The notes below the pieces were generated by a model. The model worked only from the letters and a program-made list of their open reading frames with translations, did not search any database and was not told where the DNA came from. A program made the position numbers and the translations under genes. This document shows positions 1 to 9,721 of a DNA stretch of 39,086 nt, piece after piece. How positions within the stretch are numbered: position 1 is the first letter of the stretch; each line of letters begins with the position of its first letter. This stretch comes from Enterobacteriaceae bacterium (GTDB lineage Bacteria; Pseudomonadota; Gammaproteobacteria; Enterobacterales; Enterobacteriaceae), in contig JAISKF010000007.1 in the NCBI GenBank assembly GCA_031261005.1, positions 1-39,086 of the forward strand, written 5' to 3'.

Positions 1-953
1 CGGGCGTTATCTGCATTCTGACGAACGGTGATTTTGAGTTCTTCCATACTGGCAGCCGTTTGTTGCAGCGCCGACGCCTGCTCTTCCGTGCGCGATGACA
101 GATCGTTGTTGCTGCTGGCGATTTCACGCGCATTACTATAGATATTATTCACCCCACTACGAATTCCGCAGACCGTTTTCGTCAGGGATTGGCGCATCTT
201 CTCCAGCTCCGCCAGCATTAGACCAATTTCATTGCGCGCACCAATCTCAATCTCCTGGCTTAAATTGCCAGTGGCAATGGTCTGGAGAGCTTCTTTAGCT
301 TGATCAAGACGATTGAATACCGTTCTTTTTAGCCAGACGCGGGATAATAAGAATCCGATAAAAGCAAGGCACAACATCACGACAGCCATTACCATCATCC
401 ACTTAGCAGCATTATTGGCTTCATTCGCATACCCTTGCTGGAGCGCTCGTGAAATATCGTTAAATTCATTAACCTTGTCACGCAGCATTAGCAAATTTCG
501 GGAGTCAGCACCAAGATCATTCGGATAGCTGGCAGGATCGCTGATATAACCTATTTTCTGTGCTTCATTTTCGACAGCATTTTCAAATAATTCGCTAATT
601 TCGATGGCTTTCTCTTTTTCTTCCGCCGTGGTAAACGGACGCTTCATAAACGCATCGAGACTGGTCTTTACTTCACTCAGCAAACCTTGAACTTCCGCGA
701 GATCGCTCCCATTCACCTGACGCCCTACCATCTTATTCAACATTAGGGCATTGGTACGACTGGCGCTGCTATCTAAATAGGTAATTACGGTGCGAAGAGT
801 TGCCCTGTCTTTCACTGCTTCCATCATATCGTTGAAAGATCTGGAGGTGGCAAATGAATTCACAATACTGTATGACGACATCGCGACAAGCAAAATAATG
901 AATACACCCGTCAGAATACTAATCCCAGTTGCAATTTTGCATTCTCTGAACAT
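1..953 (-). CDS. Methyl-accepting chemotaxis protein (partial, C-terminus beyond window)
   Basis: A transmembrane chemoreceptor of the Tar/Tsr type that would signal through CheW/CheA to the flagellar motor. 317 codons are visible before the window edge. Seen: a first hydrophobic helix at about residues 8-28, a helical periplasmic ligand-binding region rich in Asn, Glu and Met, a second membrane helix at about 186-206, a HAMP linker (residues NLSQEIEIGARNEIG at about 235), and the beginning of the cytoplasmic coiled coil with SSRTEEQASALQQTAASMEE, the classic methylation-helix sequence. The ATG at 953 follows AGGGG at good spacing. The signalling tip and C-terminal CheR/CheB tether are not in the window. 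It lies downstream of flgL on the same strand, consistent with coexpression with flagella. The ligand cannot be told from the sequence. Confidence 0.93.
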   Translation of the reverse strand, partial: MFRECKIATGISILTGVFIILLVAMSSYSIVNSFATSRSFNDMMEAVKDRATLRTVITYLDSSASRTNALMLNKMVGRQVNGSDLAEVQGLLSEVKTSLDAFMKRPFTTAEEKEKAIEISELFENAVENEAQKIGYISDPASYPNDLGADSRNLLMLRDKVNEFNDISRALQQGYANEANNAAKWMMVMAVVMLCLAFIGFLLSRVWLKRTVFNRLDQAKEALQTIATGNLSQEIEIGARNEIGLMLAELEKMRQSLTKTVCGIRSGVNNIYSNAREIASSNNDLSSRTEEQASALQQTAASMEELKITVRQNADNA

Positions 954-1232
954 AAGAACCCCTGCCAGTTAGCCATGACAATAAATGCTCTTTCGAGCGG
1001 GAAATATTAAGTAGCCTGAACTTGGGAGTAAAAATTTATAAAGATAGTCACTGGCAGTCGTTATTCTGCACAAAGTCGCAGAATGACAACGATATTTAAC
1101 AAATTGAAATAACATTGGTTTTCGTAGTAGCACAACTTGTCGCCTGAGATCTTACCAACATCACCAACCGTTAAATCATGACATTCCTGTGCCAACGGGC
1201 AAGCGGATTGCCGCCCTACGAAAAAATTACAT

Positions 1233-1281
1233 AATTAATTGAAATTTATCGTAATAATACAAATCATTATCCCAAATTCAG
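1233..1281. promoter_or_regulatory. 49-bp motif, copy A (putative flagellar regulator site)
   Basis: 40 of 49 positions match 11514-11562. Both contain TTGAAATTTATC at one end and ATTATC..AAATTCAG at the other, giving a loose dyad. The size and position fit a two-half-site activator such as FlhD4C2, but the sequence is not a recognisable E. coli FlhDC box, so the role is inferred. Confidence 0.45.
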
Positions 1282-1305
1282 ATTAAGTAATAACGTATAA
1301 ACTAT

Positions 1306-1344
1306 GCCGAAATAGCGACTATTCTAAATAGCGGCTATTCCGGC
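1306..1344 (-). terminator. Hairpin after flgL (terminator or 3'-end structure)
   Basis: An 11-bp stem (GCCGAAATAGC with GCTATTCCGGC, one G-T pair) encloses a second 5-bp stem (CTATT/AATAG) around a 3-nt loop. It begins 9 bp after the flgL stop. The U-tract on the minus strand is weak, so efficiency as an intrinsic terminator is uncertain. Confidence 0.55.
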
Positions 1345-1353
1345 GGTAACTCG

Positions 1354-2277
1354 TTAACCCAGTACTTTGAAAATAGACAACTGCTGCATTGCCTGAAACA
1401 CGGTCATCGATGAATTGAGCGCAAACTCTGACATTTTTGACTGCGACAACACAGTGATCATGGTATCCCAGTCCGATCCCAGCGTTTGCTGTAAGCGGCT
1501 TTGCACCGAGACTTCCTGTGCATCAGCACTAAATCCCAGCGCTTCAAGCTGCTGTAAGTTAGTCCCTACACTCGCGCGAACTTTCCCCAGATTATCAATC
1601 CCATTACGCACCGCTTTGCTAGTGTCAGCCAGCGTTGCCTGCAACTGTTCACGCTCTGCATCGGTGTCCACCGGCTGATTCAAAGCAGCAATAGCCGAAT
1701 CCAGCGCTTTGAACAAATCATCAGCGGTGCCGCTCAGGAAGATGTCGCTGCCGGTATGCCCGACTCGCATCTCTGTGCTGTCACCCACTTGCTGCATCAT
1801 CGCGGTATCGCCGCCGATGTAAGAACCATCTTTCTGAAATGGCGCTTGCCCCGTTTTATAGCCCGCGAAGATATAACGTCCGTTACTGTTTTTGGTATTT
1901 GCCAAATCCAGCAGGTTATCCCGCAGCCCTTGTAATTCGGTCGCTAACGCCTGCCGATCTTCGTCGCTGTATGCACCGTTTCCTGCTGCGACAATTTTTT
2001 CAGTCAGATCCGCCGACAACATATTGGCAATGGAGTCCAACGCTTTGTCTTCTTGCCCCAGCGCATCTTGAGCATATTTTCTGGCGGTATCAAACTGGCT
2101 CATTCTCGACAGTGCATTTTGATAATTAATCGCCTGCGAAGCATTAGAGGGATCATCTGAAGGTTTCAATAATGTCTGACCCGCAGACAAACGAGTGGAA
2201 AGGTCGCTATAGCCAGTTATCGCTTTCGACATACTATCGATCTGGCGCTGATACATATAACTAGTACTTAGACGCAT
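1354..2277 (-). CDS. flgL: FlgL, flagellar hook-filament junction protein (HAP3)
   Basis: Joins FlgK to the flagellin filament; exported by the flagellar type III apparatus. 307 aa, close to the 317 aa of Salmonella. The N-terminus MRLSTSYMYQRQ and following LLKPSDDPSNASQAI are the conserved flagellin-like D0/D1 helices, and the C-terminus (about 275-307) forms the matching helix. The ATG at 2277 is preferred over an in-frame GTG at 2280 because homologues start MRxST and GGGG lies 8 bases upstream. It follows flgK by about 50 bp and is the last gene of the flgB-L block. Confidence 0.96.
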   Translation of the reverse strand: MRLSTSYMYQRQIDSMSKAITGYSDLSTRLSAGQTLLKPSDDPSNASQAINYQNALSRMSQFDTARKYAQDALGQEDKALDSIANMLSADLTEKIVAAGNGAYSDEDRQALATELQGLRDNLLDLANTKNSNGRYIFAGYKTGQAPFQKDGSYIGGDTAMMQQVGDSTEMRVGHTGSDIFLSGTADDLFKALDSAIAALNQPVDTDAEREQLQATLADTSKAVRNGIDNLGKVRASVGTNLQQLEALGFSADAQEVSVQSRLQQTLGSDWDTMITVLSQSKMSEFALNSSMTVFQAMQQLSIFKVLG

Positions 2278-2326
2278 CACTTATCCCCAAAAGGTTATGA
2301 TGTCACCCGCTAATGCGGGCATACGG

Positions 2327-3958
2327 TTATCTGATACTTAAAATGGTGTCAAAAATGCTAACGGCGGTTTGCAACACCTGAGCATTGGCTTGGTAGTACT
2401 GAGAGAACATCTGCAAGTTGACATACTCCTCGTTAATATCAACGCCGGAGACTGATTGTTGCTGCAACGACCACTGTTCGTAGACTTTTTCAGCAGTAGT
2501 CAGGTCGCCTTTCTGAGCGCTAACCGAAGAACCTACCGAACTGACCAGACTGGCATATGCTCCGGTCAGGGTCATATCACCTACAACTTTCGCGTCTTTA
2601 ATAGCAATCATCGCCAGAATATTTTCATTATTGCTCTGCTCATCAGAGTCCGGTGAGCTTGATGCGGCGATTTGGTCGCCATCGGTGATCGCTACTTTGA
2701 TGCTTTCCGCCGCGCCAGAAGCTGGATTCAGCGTAAAGCTATCACCAGCATTTGCGTTTCCTTTCGGCGTGATGGTGATCCCTTCAAAGGCTAGTTCGCC
2801 ATTACTGCCTACCGTTGGTTGGATCTTCCTGCCATCACTGGTTTTGACTTCCCAGCCGGAGCTGGTATAGGTAACGATATAGTTTTCTGCTCTTACGTCC
2901 GGGATTTTATCCCGCGTCACTTCCAGTTCTGCATCACCCGTGTTGCCGGTATTCGCAATAGCCTGCGGTTTGGAAACGCTGAAAATATCACCGCCAGCGT
3001 CTCCAGAGTGTGTGTAACCAGCGGCGTTAACTTCGTTAAACGTGTTTGCCATCTGTAACGCCATCTGATCCAGCCGGTTACGCGCATCGACCAAATCGAT
3101 ATTACGGAATTTGAACAGACCGCCCAATTTGCCGGTCGTTTTATCTTCGTCCAGACGCAGCGCATTACCCGATGCGTCAATGTAAGAAACAACCGTTTTA
3201 TTTGGATTTGCCGATGACACATTCGCCTGCAACTGATAAGACTTGCTGCCGCTGACCAAAGACATGCCGTTCTCCAGTGAGACATTAACATGTCCTGTCG
3301 CGCTGTTTTCCGACACTTTAATGCCGATCTGTTCGCTGAGTTTACCCATTAACTGATCGCGTCGATCCAGCAAGTCGGCAGGCATTCCCCCAGTCTGACC
3401 GTGAACCTTTTCAATCTGTGCGTTCAGCGCTGCCAGTTGTCTGGTATAGCTATTGATGTCATTAACCGTCTGTTTGATCTGAGTATTTGTGCTTTTTTCC
3501 AGCCCATTCAGCGTTTTACTATTAGTGCGAAATTGGTTGGCAATAGCATTGAACTGCCCTAATACACCCTGACGCGCGGCAGGATCTACCGGATCTTTAC
3601 TGACGGATTCCATCGCTTTAAACAGGTTGTCCAGCGAGGTAGAGATGTTATTGGTACTATCGCCCAACATGTCATCAATCTGGCTGGCTTGTTGATAGCG
3701 GCTTTGCAGCGCACTAAATGTAGTTGTCGCGCCGCGCACCTGATTACTGATAAAACCGTCATATGCCCGCTGAACATCTTCCACCCGAACACCATAGCCG
3801 AAAAAACCGTAATTTGTGGATTTCCCTCCTGCCTCTCCCAGCATGATGTTCTGCCGACTATAATCTGGTGTGACGGCATTGGTCAGATTGTTCCCGACCA
3901 CGTTTAACGCCCCTTGTGCAGCGCTTAACCCACTCTGTGCCAGATACAGTAAATTCAT
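2327..3958 (-). CDS. flgK: FlgK, flagellar hook-associated protein 1 (HAP1)
   Basis: First hook-filament junction protein; polymerises on the distal hook after the FlgD cap leaves. 543 aa (Salmonella 553). The N-terminal rod/hook signature SGLSAAQGALNVVGNNLTN is at residues 9-27, and the C-terminal helix ends NAQVLQTAVSIFDTILSIR. The middle of the protein is the variable surface domain. It has its own sigma-28 promoter in the flgJ-flgK gap (4024-4050), as in Salmonella where flgKL is read as both class 2 and class 3. Confidence 0.97.
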   Translation of the reverse strand: MNLLYLAQSGLSAAQGALNVVGNNLTNAVTPDYSRQNIMLGEAGGKSTNYGFFGYGVRVEDVQRAYDGFISNQVRGATTTFSALQSRYQQASQIDDMLGDSTNNISTSLDNLFKAMESVSKDPVDPAARQGVLGQFNAIANQFRTNSKTLNGLEKSTNTQIKQTVNDINSYTRQLAALNAQIEKVHGQTGGMPADLLDRRDQLMGKLSEQIGIKVSENSATGHVNVSLENGMSLVSGSKSYQLQANVSSANPNKTVVSYIDASGNALRLDEDKTTGKLGGLFKFRNIDLVDARNRLDQMALQMANTFNEVNAAGYTHSGDAGGDIFSVSKPQAIANTGNTGDAELEVTRDKIPDVRAENYIVTYTSSGWEVKTSDGRKIQPTVGSNGELAFEGITITPKGNANAGDSFTLNPASGAAESIKVAITDGDQIAASSSPDSDEQSNNENILAMIAIKDAKVVGDMTLTGAYASLVSSVGSSVSAQKGDLTTAEKVYEQWSLQQQSVSGVDINEEYVNLQMFSQYYQANAQVLQTAVSIFDTILSIR

Positions 3959-4023
3959 ACATTACCCGTCATATTAGAAGAAGGAGAGAAAAGCCCGCCT
4001 TCAAAAAAGATTTCTTACTAAAG

Positions 4024-4050
4024 CTATCGGCTTGCCAGAAATTCACTAAA
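4024..4050 (-). promoter_or_regulatory. Sigma-28 (FliA) class 3 promoter for flgK-flgL
   Basis: On the minus strand: TTTAGTGA, 11 bases, GCCGATAG. The -10 element differs from GCCGATAA at one base, and spacing is exactly that of the FliA consensus. The same TTTAGT and CAAGCCGATAG words occur in the flgM promoter at 12407-12433, which supports both. It lies about 65 bp upstream of the flgK start. Confidence 0.8.
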
Positions 4051-4059
4051 GCGCAGCGA

Positions 4060-5007
4060 TTAAAATAGTGACGAAAAATCGGTGTTATAGGCGTTTACTG
4101 CTTGTTTCACACCGTTTTTTACCTGCTGAATAATCCCAATCAGCTTCTTTGCATAAGCGGGATCAGTAGCATAACCAGCGGATTGCAGCGCTTTTGCCGC
4201 ATTTTCCGGTGTAGATGAAGTCAGAACGTGGCGGTAACGCGGGTTGTTTGTCAGCAGTGAGGTGTAATCCGCCAGCGCATCGGTATAAGAGGAATAAACG
4301 CGGAATACCGCTTTCACCTTACGAGGTACTCCGTCTTGATATTCTGTCGTCGTAATTTCCGTCGTTTCCCCCTGCCAGTCTGGTGAGGCTTTGATACCAA
4401 ACAGGTTATGGCTGGGCTTCCCGTCTTGAGTCGGGATCTCCCGATTGCCCCAACCGGACTCCAACGCTGCTTGTGCAATAATCAATTGGTGAAAGATCCC
4501 ACTTTGGCGCGCCACGGCAAGCGCAGGAGCTCGTAACCGAGAAATAAAGCTACCGTTCATACCTCCTGCTTCCGGCACAGCAGATTGCAGCGGTGCTTTC
4601 TGCGCCCTGTATCTGGCGGAAGCCATCAACTCAGGCAGACGTTCAGGTAGAATCAGCGGCGATAGCGATGACGATACCGCAGGCATATCCCCAGTCGATT
4701 GCGGCGAATTTCCGCCCATATGCGCCGCCATTAAACGGGCAAAGCCCATTTTTCCGGTCTCTGCAATGTGTTGAGCTATTTGCTGATCGTACATAGAGGT
4801 GAACATCGCAGACTGAGATGTATTAAACAGCCCGTCCTTAAAAGATGCCTCGCGCATACTTTTTAGCATCATCTGGACAAACAGCCCTTCCATCTGTTTC
4901 GCAACAGCTTGCAGCGCCTCCGGCGACCGCTGACGAGTTGCCGTTTTCAGCGCATCTAAACTATGCTGGTCAAAAGCAGCGCCCTGAGATAACGCAAAAT
5001 TGTTCAT
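4060..5007 (-). CDS. flgJ: FlgJ, rod-cap scaffold and peptidoglycan hydrolase
   Basis: Two-domain protein that scaffolds rod growth in the periplasm and cuts murein to let the rod through. 315 aa (Salmonella 316). The N-terminal rod-binding domain (about 1-100) contains LFVQMMLKSMREA. The C-terminal glucosaminidase domain (about 160-315) carries the catalytic glutamate at residue 183 in QAALESGWG, followed by NLFGIKA and the Y-rich segment FRVYSSYTDALADY. The start overlaps the flgI stop by one base (TGATG), implying translational coupling. Confidence 0.97.
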   Translation of the reverse strand: MNNFALSQGAAFDQHSLDALKTATRQRSPEALQAVAKQMEGLFVQMMLKSMREASFKDGLFNTSQSAMFTSMYDQQIAQHIAETGKMGFARLMAAHMGGNSPQSTGDMPAVSSSLSPLILPERLPELMASARYRAQKAPLQSAVPEAGGMNGSFISRLRAPALAVARQSGIFHQLIIAQAALESGWGNREIPTQDGKPSHNLFGIKASPDWQGETTEITTTEYQDGVPRKVKAVFRVYSSYTDALADYTSLLTNNPRYRHVLTSSTPENAAKALQSAGYATDPAYAKKLIGIIQQVKNGVKQAVNAYNTDFSSLF

Positions 5008-6125
5008 CAGTTAATCTCCAGCCGAGCGCGCAGACAGCCCGCGTTTTTCATCGCCTGTAAAATAGCCATCAGATCGTTTGGCGTAGCACCTAAGTTATTT
5101 AGCGCGCGAATCACCTGATTCAGATCCGTATTGGTATTCACCTTTTGCAGAGAACCATTCTGTTCGCGTAAAGATATTTCCGTCTGCGGCGTGACGACTG
5201 TTCTACCGCCTGCCAGCGGGGTATCCGGTTGGCTGACCTGATTGCGCTGAGAAATCTCCATCGTTAAATCCCCTTGTGCCACCGCACAAGCGTCCAGCGT
5301 TACACGCTGATTCATGACCACCGAACCCGTTCGGGAATTGATGATAACGCGCGCATCGCCAGCGCTAGTACGTATTGAGAGATCTTGAATATTCGCCAAA
5401 AAACGAACTCTGTCGGCGCTGTCCGTCGGCGCATATAAGCGGATCGTTCGGGCATCTTCCGCCATCGCTGCACCGTTGAAACGCCGGTTGATGGCGTCGC
5501 TGATTTGCTGTGCTACGGTAAAGTCCTCTTCGTTCACCAGCAGCCTCAACACGTTTTGATCGGTAAATACCATCGGTACTTCACGCTCTACCGTAGCGCC
5601 GCCGCTGATGCGCGCACCGTTGAGCTGATTCACCTGAATACTGTTTCCCCGACTCTGCGCGCCTGCGCCGGAAACCAGCAGGTTTCCCTGCGCCAGCGCA
5701 TAAATTTGATTGTCCACGCCTTTGAGCGGCGTCATTAATAGTGTTCCCCCGCGTAAACTTTTCGCATTCCCCATAGAAGAAACCACCACATCAATTTTGG
5801 TTCCTGATCGGGCGAAAGGAGGAAGTTCAGCAGTCACCATCACCGCCGCTACGTTTTTCAACTGCATATTAGTGCCTGCCGGTACAGTGATACCAAGTTG
5901 AGACAGCATGTTGTTCAGACTTTGGGTAGTAAACGGTGTTTGCATGGTCTGATCGCCAGTACCATCAAGCCCGACAACCAGACCGTAACCCATCAGGGAG
6001 TTCCCCCGCACGCCAGCTAACGTGGTCAGGTCTCGGATACGTTCAGCCTGAGCGATTCCAGATAGAACAAAAATGCCCGTCAAACAGCAAATGCCCAAAC
6101 AAAAAGTAAAAAAGGAGCGTTTCAT
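5007..6125 (-). CDS. flgI: FlgI, flagellar P-ring protein
   Basis: Forms the periplasmic P-ring bushing around the rod in the peptidoglycan layer. 372 aa from the chosen start (Salmonella 365). A cleavable signal peptide ends at about residue 27 ([12 protein letters not shown]). The mature start [20 protein letters not shown] and later [10 protein letters not shown] are family hallmarks. The ATG at 6125 has GAGG 8 bases upstream; an in-frame GTG at 6134 sits on that SD and is unlikely. flgH ends 11 bp upstream. Confidence 0.96.
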   Translation of the reverse strand: MKRSFFTFCLGICCLTGIFVLSGIAQAERIRDLTTLAGVRGNSLMGYGLVVGLDGTGDQTMQTPFTTQSLNNMLSQLGITVPAGTNMQLKNVAAVMVTAELPPFARSGTKIDVVVSSMGNAKSLRGGTLLMTPLKGVDNQIYALAQGNLLVSGAGAQSRGNSIQVNQLNGARISGGATVEREVPMVFTDQNVLRLLVNEEDFTVAQQISDAINRRFNGAAMAEDARTIRLYAPTDSADRVRFLANIQDLSIRTSAGDARVIINSRTGSVVMNQRVTLDACAVAQGDLTMEISQRNQVSQPDTPLAGGRTVVTPQTEISLREQNGSLQKVNTNTDLNQVIRALNNLGATPNDLMAILQAMKNAGCLRARLEIN

Positions 6126-6135
6126 TATCAGCACC

Positions 6136-6858
6136 TCAAAACGGAGAAAGATTCAGGAACAGGCGCTGTAACCAGCCCATCTGCTGTGCTTCATTGATAT
6201 ATCCGTTACCAACATATTCGATACGGGCATCAGCAACTTGCGTGGACACTACAGTATTGCTGCCGCTGATCGTGCGCGGGTTCACCACGCCAGAAAAACG
6301 GATAAACTCGGTTCCCTGATTGATGGCAATCTGCTTTTCACCAACCACTTGTAAGTTGCCGTTTTCCAATACTTGCTTCACTGTGACAGTGATCGTACCG
6401 CTAAAGGTATTTTTCGCTGCCGCGCCGCCTTTACCGGCAAAATCATTCTTGCCATTAATATCTGCATTTGCTCTGTCACCGCCAAACAGTCCTGACAAAA
6501 AACGCGGCGTGGCTTCAAAAGAGAGTCCGGTAGAACCATCGCGTGACGCATTGGCAGAAGAACTTTTGCTCGCACTCACATTTTCCTGCAACACTATGGT
6601 CAGCGTATCACCGATATTGCGAGGACGGCGATCTTCAAACATCGGCTGGTAGCCGTAGTTCATCGCCTGACCGGATTGAAAAATAGCACCATTGCCTGCG
6701 GCAGGAGCAACGGGCGCTGGCGTGGCAGTGGTTGCGCCGCCGACCAACGGCTCATGAGGCAGATAAGCGCAACCGGCGATCAATAACAGCATTACAAAGA
6801 TGGTTGACAGGTCGCGGAATGCGCGCCCGAAACGAAGCAGACAGGTCATATCATTCAT
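6136..6858 (-). CDS. flgH: FlgH, flagellar L-ring lipoprotein
   Basis: Outer-membrane L-ring subunit, exported by Sec and lipidated. 240 aa. A hydrophobic signal is followed by the lipobox LIAGC (Cys at about residue 30), then the conserved block [20 protein letters not shown] and the C-terminus [14 protein letters not shown]. The N-terminal region before the lipobox is a few residues longer than in Salmonella. No strong ribosome site precedes the ATG at 6858, so an ATG three codons in (6849) is possible. Confidence 0.95.
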   Translation of the reverse strand: MNDMTCLLRFGRAFRDLSTIFVMLLLIAGCAYLPHEPLVGGATTATPAPVAPAAGNGAIFQSGQAMNYGYQPMFEDRRPRNIGDTLTIVLQENVSASKSSSANASRDGSTGLSFEATPRFLSGLFGGDRANADINGKNDFAGKGGAAAKNTFSGTITVTVKQVLENGNLQVVGEKQIAINQGTEFIRFSGVVNPRTISGSNTVVSTQVADARIEYVGNGYINEAQQMGWLQRLFLNLSPF

Positions 6859-6895
6859 TACCGGTAAACGGTCGCGGGTTTCCCCGCAGTCGGGA

Positions 6896-7678
6896 TCAAA
6901 GTTGCGCTAAGCGCTGTAGCATCTGGTCAGAGGTGGATACCGCTTTACTGTTAATTTCGTAAGCGCGTTGAGTCTGGATCATATTGACCAGTTCTTCGGC
7001 AACGTTCACGTTGGACGTTTCGACATACCCCTGTCGCAGTGAACCGGCACCATTTAATCCTGGAGTAGACTCATTCGGTGCGCCGGAAGACTGGGTTTCC
7101 AGATACAGATTCTCACCGATGCTTTCCAGCCCTGATTCGTTGACAAACGTACAGAGCGTTAGCTGACCAACCAACTGCGGCGCTGTCTGTCCAGGCACCA
7201 TGACGCTCACAATGCCGTCATTGCCGATCGTCAGTTTTTCCGCATCTTGCGGAATGGTGATCGCAGGTTGTACGGTATAGCCGCTGGACGTTACTAATTG
7301 ACCATTTTGATCAAACTGGAGCGAACCGTCGCGGGTATAGCCCGTGCTGCCATCAGGCAATAGAACTTGCAGGAAGCCCCCGCCCTGAATCGCTACGTCT
7401 TTACTGTTGTTGGTTTGCGTCAGGCTACCCTGACTATGAATGCGTTCGGTCGCAACCGGACGCACACCAGTGCCAAGCTGTAAACCGGAAGGAATAGTCG
7501 TCTGCTCAGAGGACTGCGCCCCTGGCTGGCGCAGTGTTTGATACAGCAGATCTTCAAACACGGCTCGCTGGCGTTTAAATCCGTTGGTGCTGACGTTCGC
7601 CAAGTTGTTGGATATTACGTCCATATTGGTCTGCTGTGCTTCAAGACCGGTTTTTGCGATCCACAATGAACGAATCAT
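6896..7678 (-). CDS. flgG: FlgG, distal rod protein
   Basis: Builds the distal rod through the P- and L-rings. 260 aa, the same length as in Salmonella. It has the N-terminal rod signature [19 protein letters not shown] (residues 18-36) and the C-terminal [21 protein letters not shown]. Exported by the flagellar T3SS. It lies 22 bp downstream of flgF and 37 bp upstream of flgH in the same transcript. Confidence 0.98.
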   Translation of the reverse strand: MIRSLWIAKTGLEAQQTNMDVISNNLANVSTNGFKRQRAVFEDLLYQTLRQPGAQSSEQTTIPSGLQLGTGVRPVATERIHSQGSLTQTNNSKDVAIQGGGFLQVLLPDGSTGYTRDGSLQFDQNGQLVTSSGYTVQPAITIPQDAEKLTIGNDGIVSVMVPGQTAPQLVGQLTLCTFVNESGLESIGENLYLETQSSGAPNESTPGLNGAGSLRQGYVETSNVNVAEELVNMIQTQRAYEINSKAVSTSDQMLQRLAQL

Positions 7679-7700
7679 AAAACATCTCTCCCCGCCGTAA

Positions 7701-8432
7701 TTAACCGGCGCTCAATAACTGGTTTGCATTTCGCTCGTTGTCATCTACGGTGCTGATGACTTTCATATTCATGTCAAAGCCACGGGCGGTGGTGATCATC
7801 TCGACCATTGATTTCACTGGACTGACGTTGCTGCTTTCCAGCATTTTCGGCATCACTTTTAGTGCGGGGTCTGCCGGTAAAACATTCGTCGCGTGAAACA
7901 GCCCGTCATCGCCGCGTTCAAGCTCGCCCAAGCTGGCGTTGACTACTTTCAGACGCCCAACCTGAGCCAGCGCAGCAGGATCTTCGCCTGCACCCAGCGC
8001 TGTGATAGTGCCGTCCGGCGCAATAGTTAATTGTGCCTGCGGCGGCACGGTCAGCGGACCACCGTCACCCAATAACGGCAGACCTCGAACAAATAGTTGT
8101 CCCTCGCTGTCGATCTCAATATTGCCGTTCTTAGTATATCCTTCACGGCCATCTGGCATTGCTACTGCCAGCCAACCATTCTGCGGCATCGCCACGTCCA
8201 GATTGCGCCCCGTCGGATCGATAGCCCCCACGGTGTAATCATTCCAAGGGGTAGATTCAGCCACCAGAGTGCGGGTTAGCACCGTTGGACCGTTCACCGG
8301 CACGGCACGATAGGCAGCAATCTGCGCCCGAAAACCGGGCGTCGATACATTGGCGAGGTTATTTGAAGTGACCGACTGACGATCCAGCGCCGCTGCCGCT
8401 GCGCCCATAGCGGTATAAATCGCGTGATCCAT
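7701..8432 (-). CDS. flgF: FlgF, proximal rod protein
   Basis: Rod subunit of the flagellar basal body. 243 aa (Salmonella 251). The N-terminal motif is [18 protein letters not shown] at about residues 20-37, and the C-terminus contains [21 protein letters not shown], the FlgF version of the rod C-helix. Same transcript as its neighbours, 12 bp after flgE. Confidence 0.97.
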   Translation of the reverse strand: MDHAIYTAMGAAAAALDRQSVTSNNLANVSTPGFRAQIAAYRAVPVNGPTVLTRTLVAESTPWNDYTVGAIDPTGRNLDVAMPQNGWLAVAMPDGREGYTKNGNIEIDSEGQLFVRGLPLLGDGGPLTVPPQAQLTIAPDGTITALGAGEDPAALAQVGRLKVVNASLGELERGDDGLFHATNVLPADPALKVMPKMLESSNVSPVKSMVEMITTARGFDMNMKVISTVDDNERNANQLLSAG

Positions 8433-8444
8433 AATGCTCCGCCG

Positions 8445-9650
8445 TTACTTCAAGTTAACTAATGTCTGTAAGATCTCAGACTGGGTTTTGATCGTCTGAG
8501 AGTTAGACTGATAGTTACGCTGGTACACAATCATGTTGACCATTTCCTGACTCAGATCCACGTTGGACGCTTCCAACATATTGCCGCGCAGCGTACCTAA
8601 GTTTCCGGTACCGGAAATCCCGATCACCGGCTGCCCTGATTCCGGTGTTTCAGACCAGCAGTTATTCCCTTGCGGCGCTAAACCGCCTGCATTGGTGAAA
8701 TTGGTGAGTACAACCTGTCCTAACAATTGTTGTTGACCATTGCTGTAAGAGGCGATGATTTTCCCATTGTCACCAACGATATAACCGTTCATGATCCCCG
8801 GCGGATAACCAGTGGTCGTCGGGCTGTCCATCGAGTTTTCAGAAGCCTGTTGAGTAAGACCAGCCAGATCCAGATCAAAATCTAGCGCTGCGCCCCCCTG
8901 AAAAGCTGCTCCCTGCACATTCAGTTGCGCTGGGCTGGTGATTAGCTTACCGGAGGTATCAAACTCCAAATCCACTTTTCCCTGAACGCCCGGTGACGTC
9001 GAATCAACAGAGTACACCGTCCACTTGTTGTCTGCGGTTTTAACAAAATAGACGTTAATAGCATGTTCGTTACCCAAGCTATCGTAGGCATTGACTTGTG
9101 TGGAGTAGGTATAACTATCGCCGTCTGCTGCATCAAATGGGTGTTGCGTGGTATCCACCGGCTTATTACCGGAATCCAGATTACCGCGAATCGTGCCAGC
9201 ATCAGACGCTCTTGCTGGCATCTGACCGGTTGGAATCTGGATCGGTCCGACTGGCGCGCCCGCCTGAATCACCGGCGGCATACCGGTCGCCATATAGCCC
9301 GTCAGATACATACCCTGGTTATTGATCACATAACCTTTTTCATCTGTCTTAAACTGACCATTACGGCTGTAAAACACTTTTCCCGCCTCGCTGACTAAGC
9401 GAAAAAAACCATTCCCCTGAATGCCCATATCCAGCGGGCTGTTACCTGCGCCTAAAACCCCGTCACCGAAGTTCTGATTAACACCAGCAACCTGAACCCC
9501 CATACCGACTTGCGAACCGGCAAAGACGTCCGCAAAAGCAATAGTGCCGGATTTAAATCCGACGGTCTGGGAGTTAGCTATGTTATTACCTACTACGTCC
9601 AACGCCTGTGCTGAGGCGTTTAATCCGCTAAGACCTTGTGAAAAACTCAT
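8445..9650 (-). CDS. flgE: FlgE, flagellar hook protein
   Basis: Polymerises into the universal joint of the flagellum. 401 aa (Salmonella 403). N-terminal MSFSQGLSGLNASAQALD and NNIANSQTVGFKSG are typical hook D0 helices; C-terminal EMVNMIVYQRNYQSNSQTIK closes the coiled coil. The central D1/D2 region is present in full. Starts 71 bp after flgD, a gap that holds a short tandem repeat. Confidence 0.98.
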   Translation of the reverse strand: MSFSQGLSGLNASAQALDVVGNNIANSQTVGFKSGTIAFADVFAGSQVGMGVQVAGVNQNFGDGVLGAGNSPLDMGIQGNGFFRLVSEAGKVFYSRNGQFKTDEKGYVINNQGMYLTGYMATGMPPVIQAGAPVGPIQIPTGQMPARASDAGTIRGNLDSGNKPVDTTQHPFDAADGDSYTYSTQVNAYDSLGNEHAINVYFVKTADNKWTVYSVDSTSPGVQGKVDLEFDTSGKLITSPAQLNVQGAAFQGGAALDFDLDLAGLTQQASENSMDSPTTTGYPPGIMNGYIVGDNGKIIASYSNGQQQLLGQVVLTNFTNAGGLAPQGNNCWSETPESGQPVIGISGTGNLGTLRGNMLEASNVDLSQEMVNMIVYQRNYQSNSQTIKTQSEILQTLVNLK

Positions 9651-9676
9651 GACATATTTTCCCGAAGCATAACGTT

Positions 9677-9708
9677 AGCTACAGCTACGTTTCAGCTACA
9701 GCTACGTT
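9677..9708. repeat. 15-bp tandem direct repeat in the flgD-flgE gap
   Basis: AGCTACAGCTACGTT occurs at 9677-9691 and again at 9694-9708 (17-bp period), and each unit contains an internal AGCTAC duplication. It lies in the leader of flgE on the minus strand, 27 bp upstream of its start codon. Role unknown; slippage is a sufficient explanation. Confidence 0.85.
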
Positions 9709-9721
9709 GTCTAAAATAAAA

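Larger units (their letters stand above)
954..1353. other. Intergenic region between flgL and the chemoreceptor gene
   Basis: 400 bp without a gene. It holds the hairpin after flgL (1306-1344) and one copy of a 49-bp motif (1233-1281) that recurs between flgB and flgA. It should contain the chemoreceptor promoter, but no sigma-28 -10 element as good as those of flgM and flgK is visible on the minus strand. Confidence 0.7.

Noticed and set aside
95-972. Three short plus-strand reading frames
   Set aside because: They oppose the chemoreceptor gene, whose minus-strand frame is open through the whole stretch with clear Tar/Tsr-type features.
954-1353. Sigma-28 promoter for the chemoreceptor
   Set aside because: No minus-strand GCCGATA-type -10 with a correctly spaced -35 could be found.
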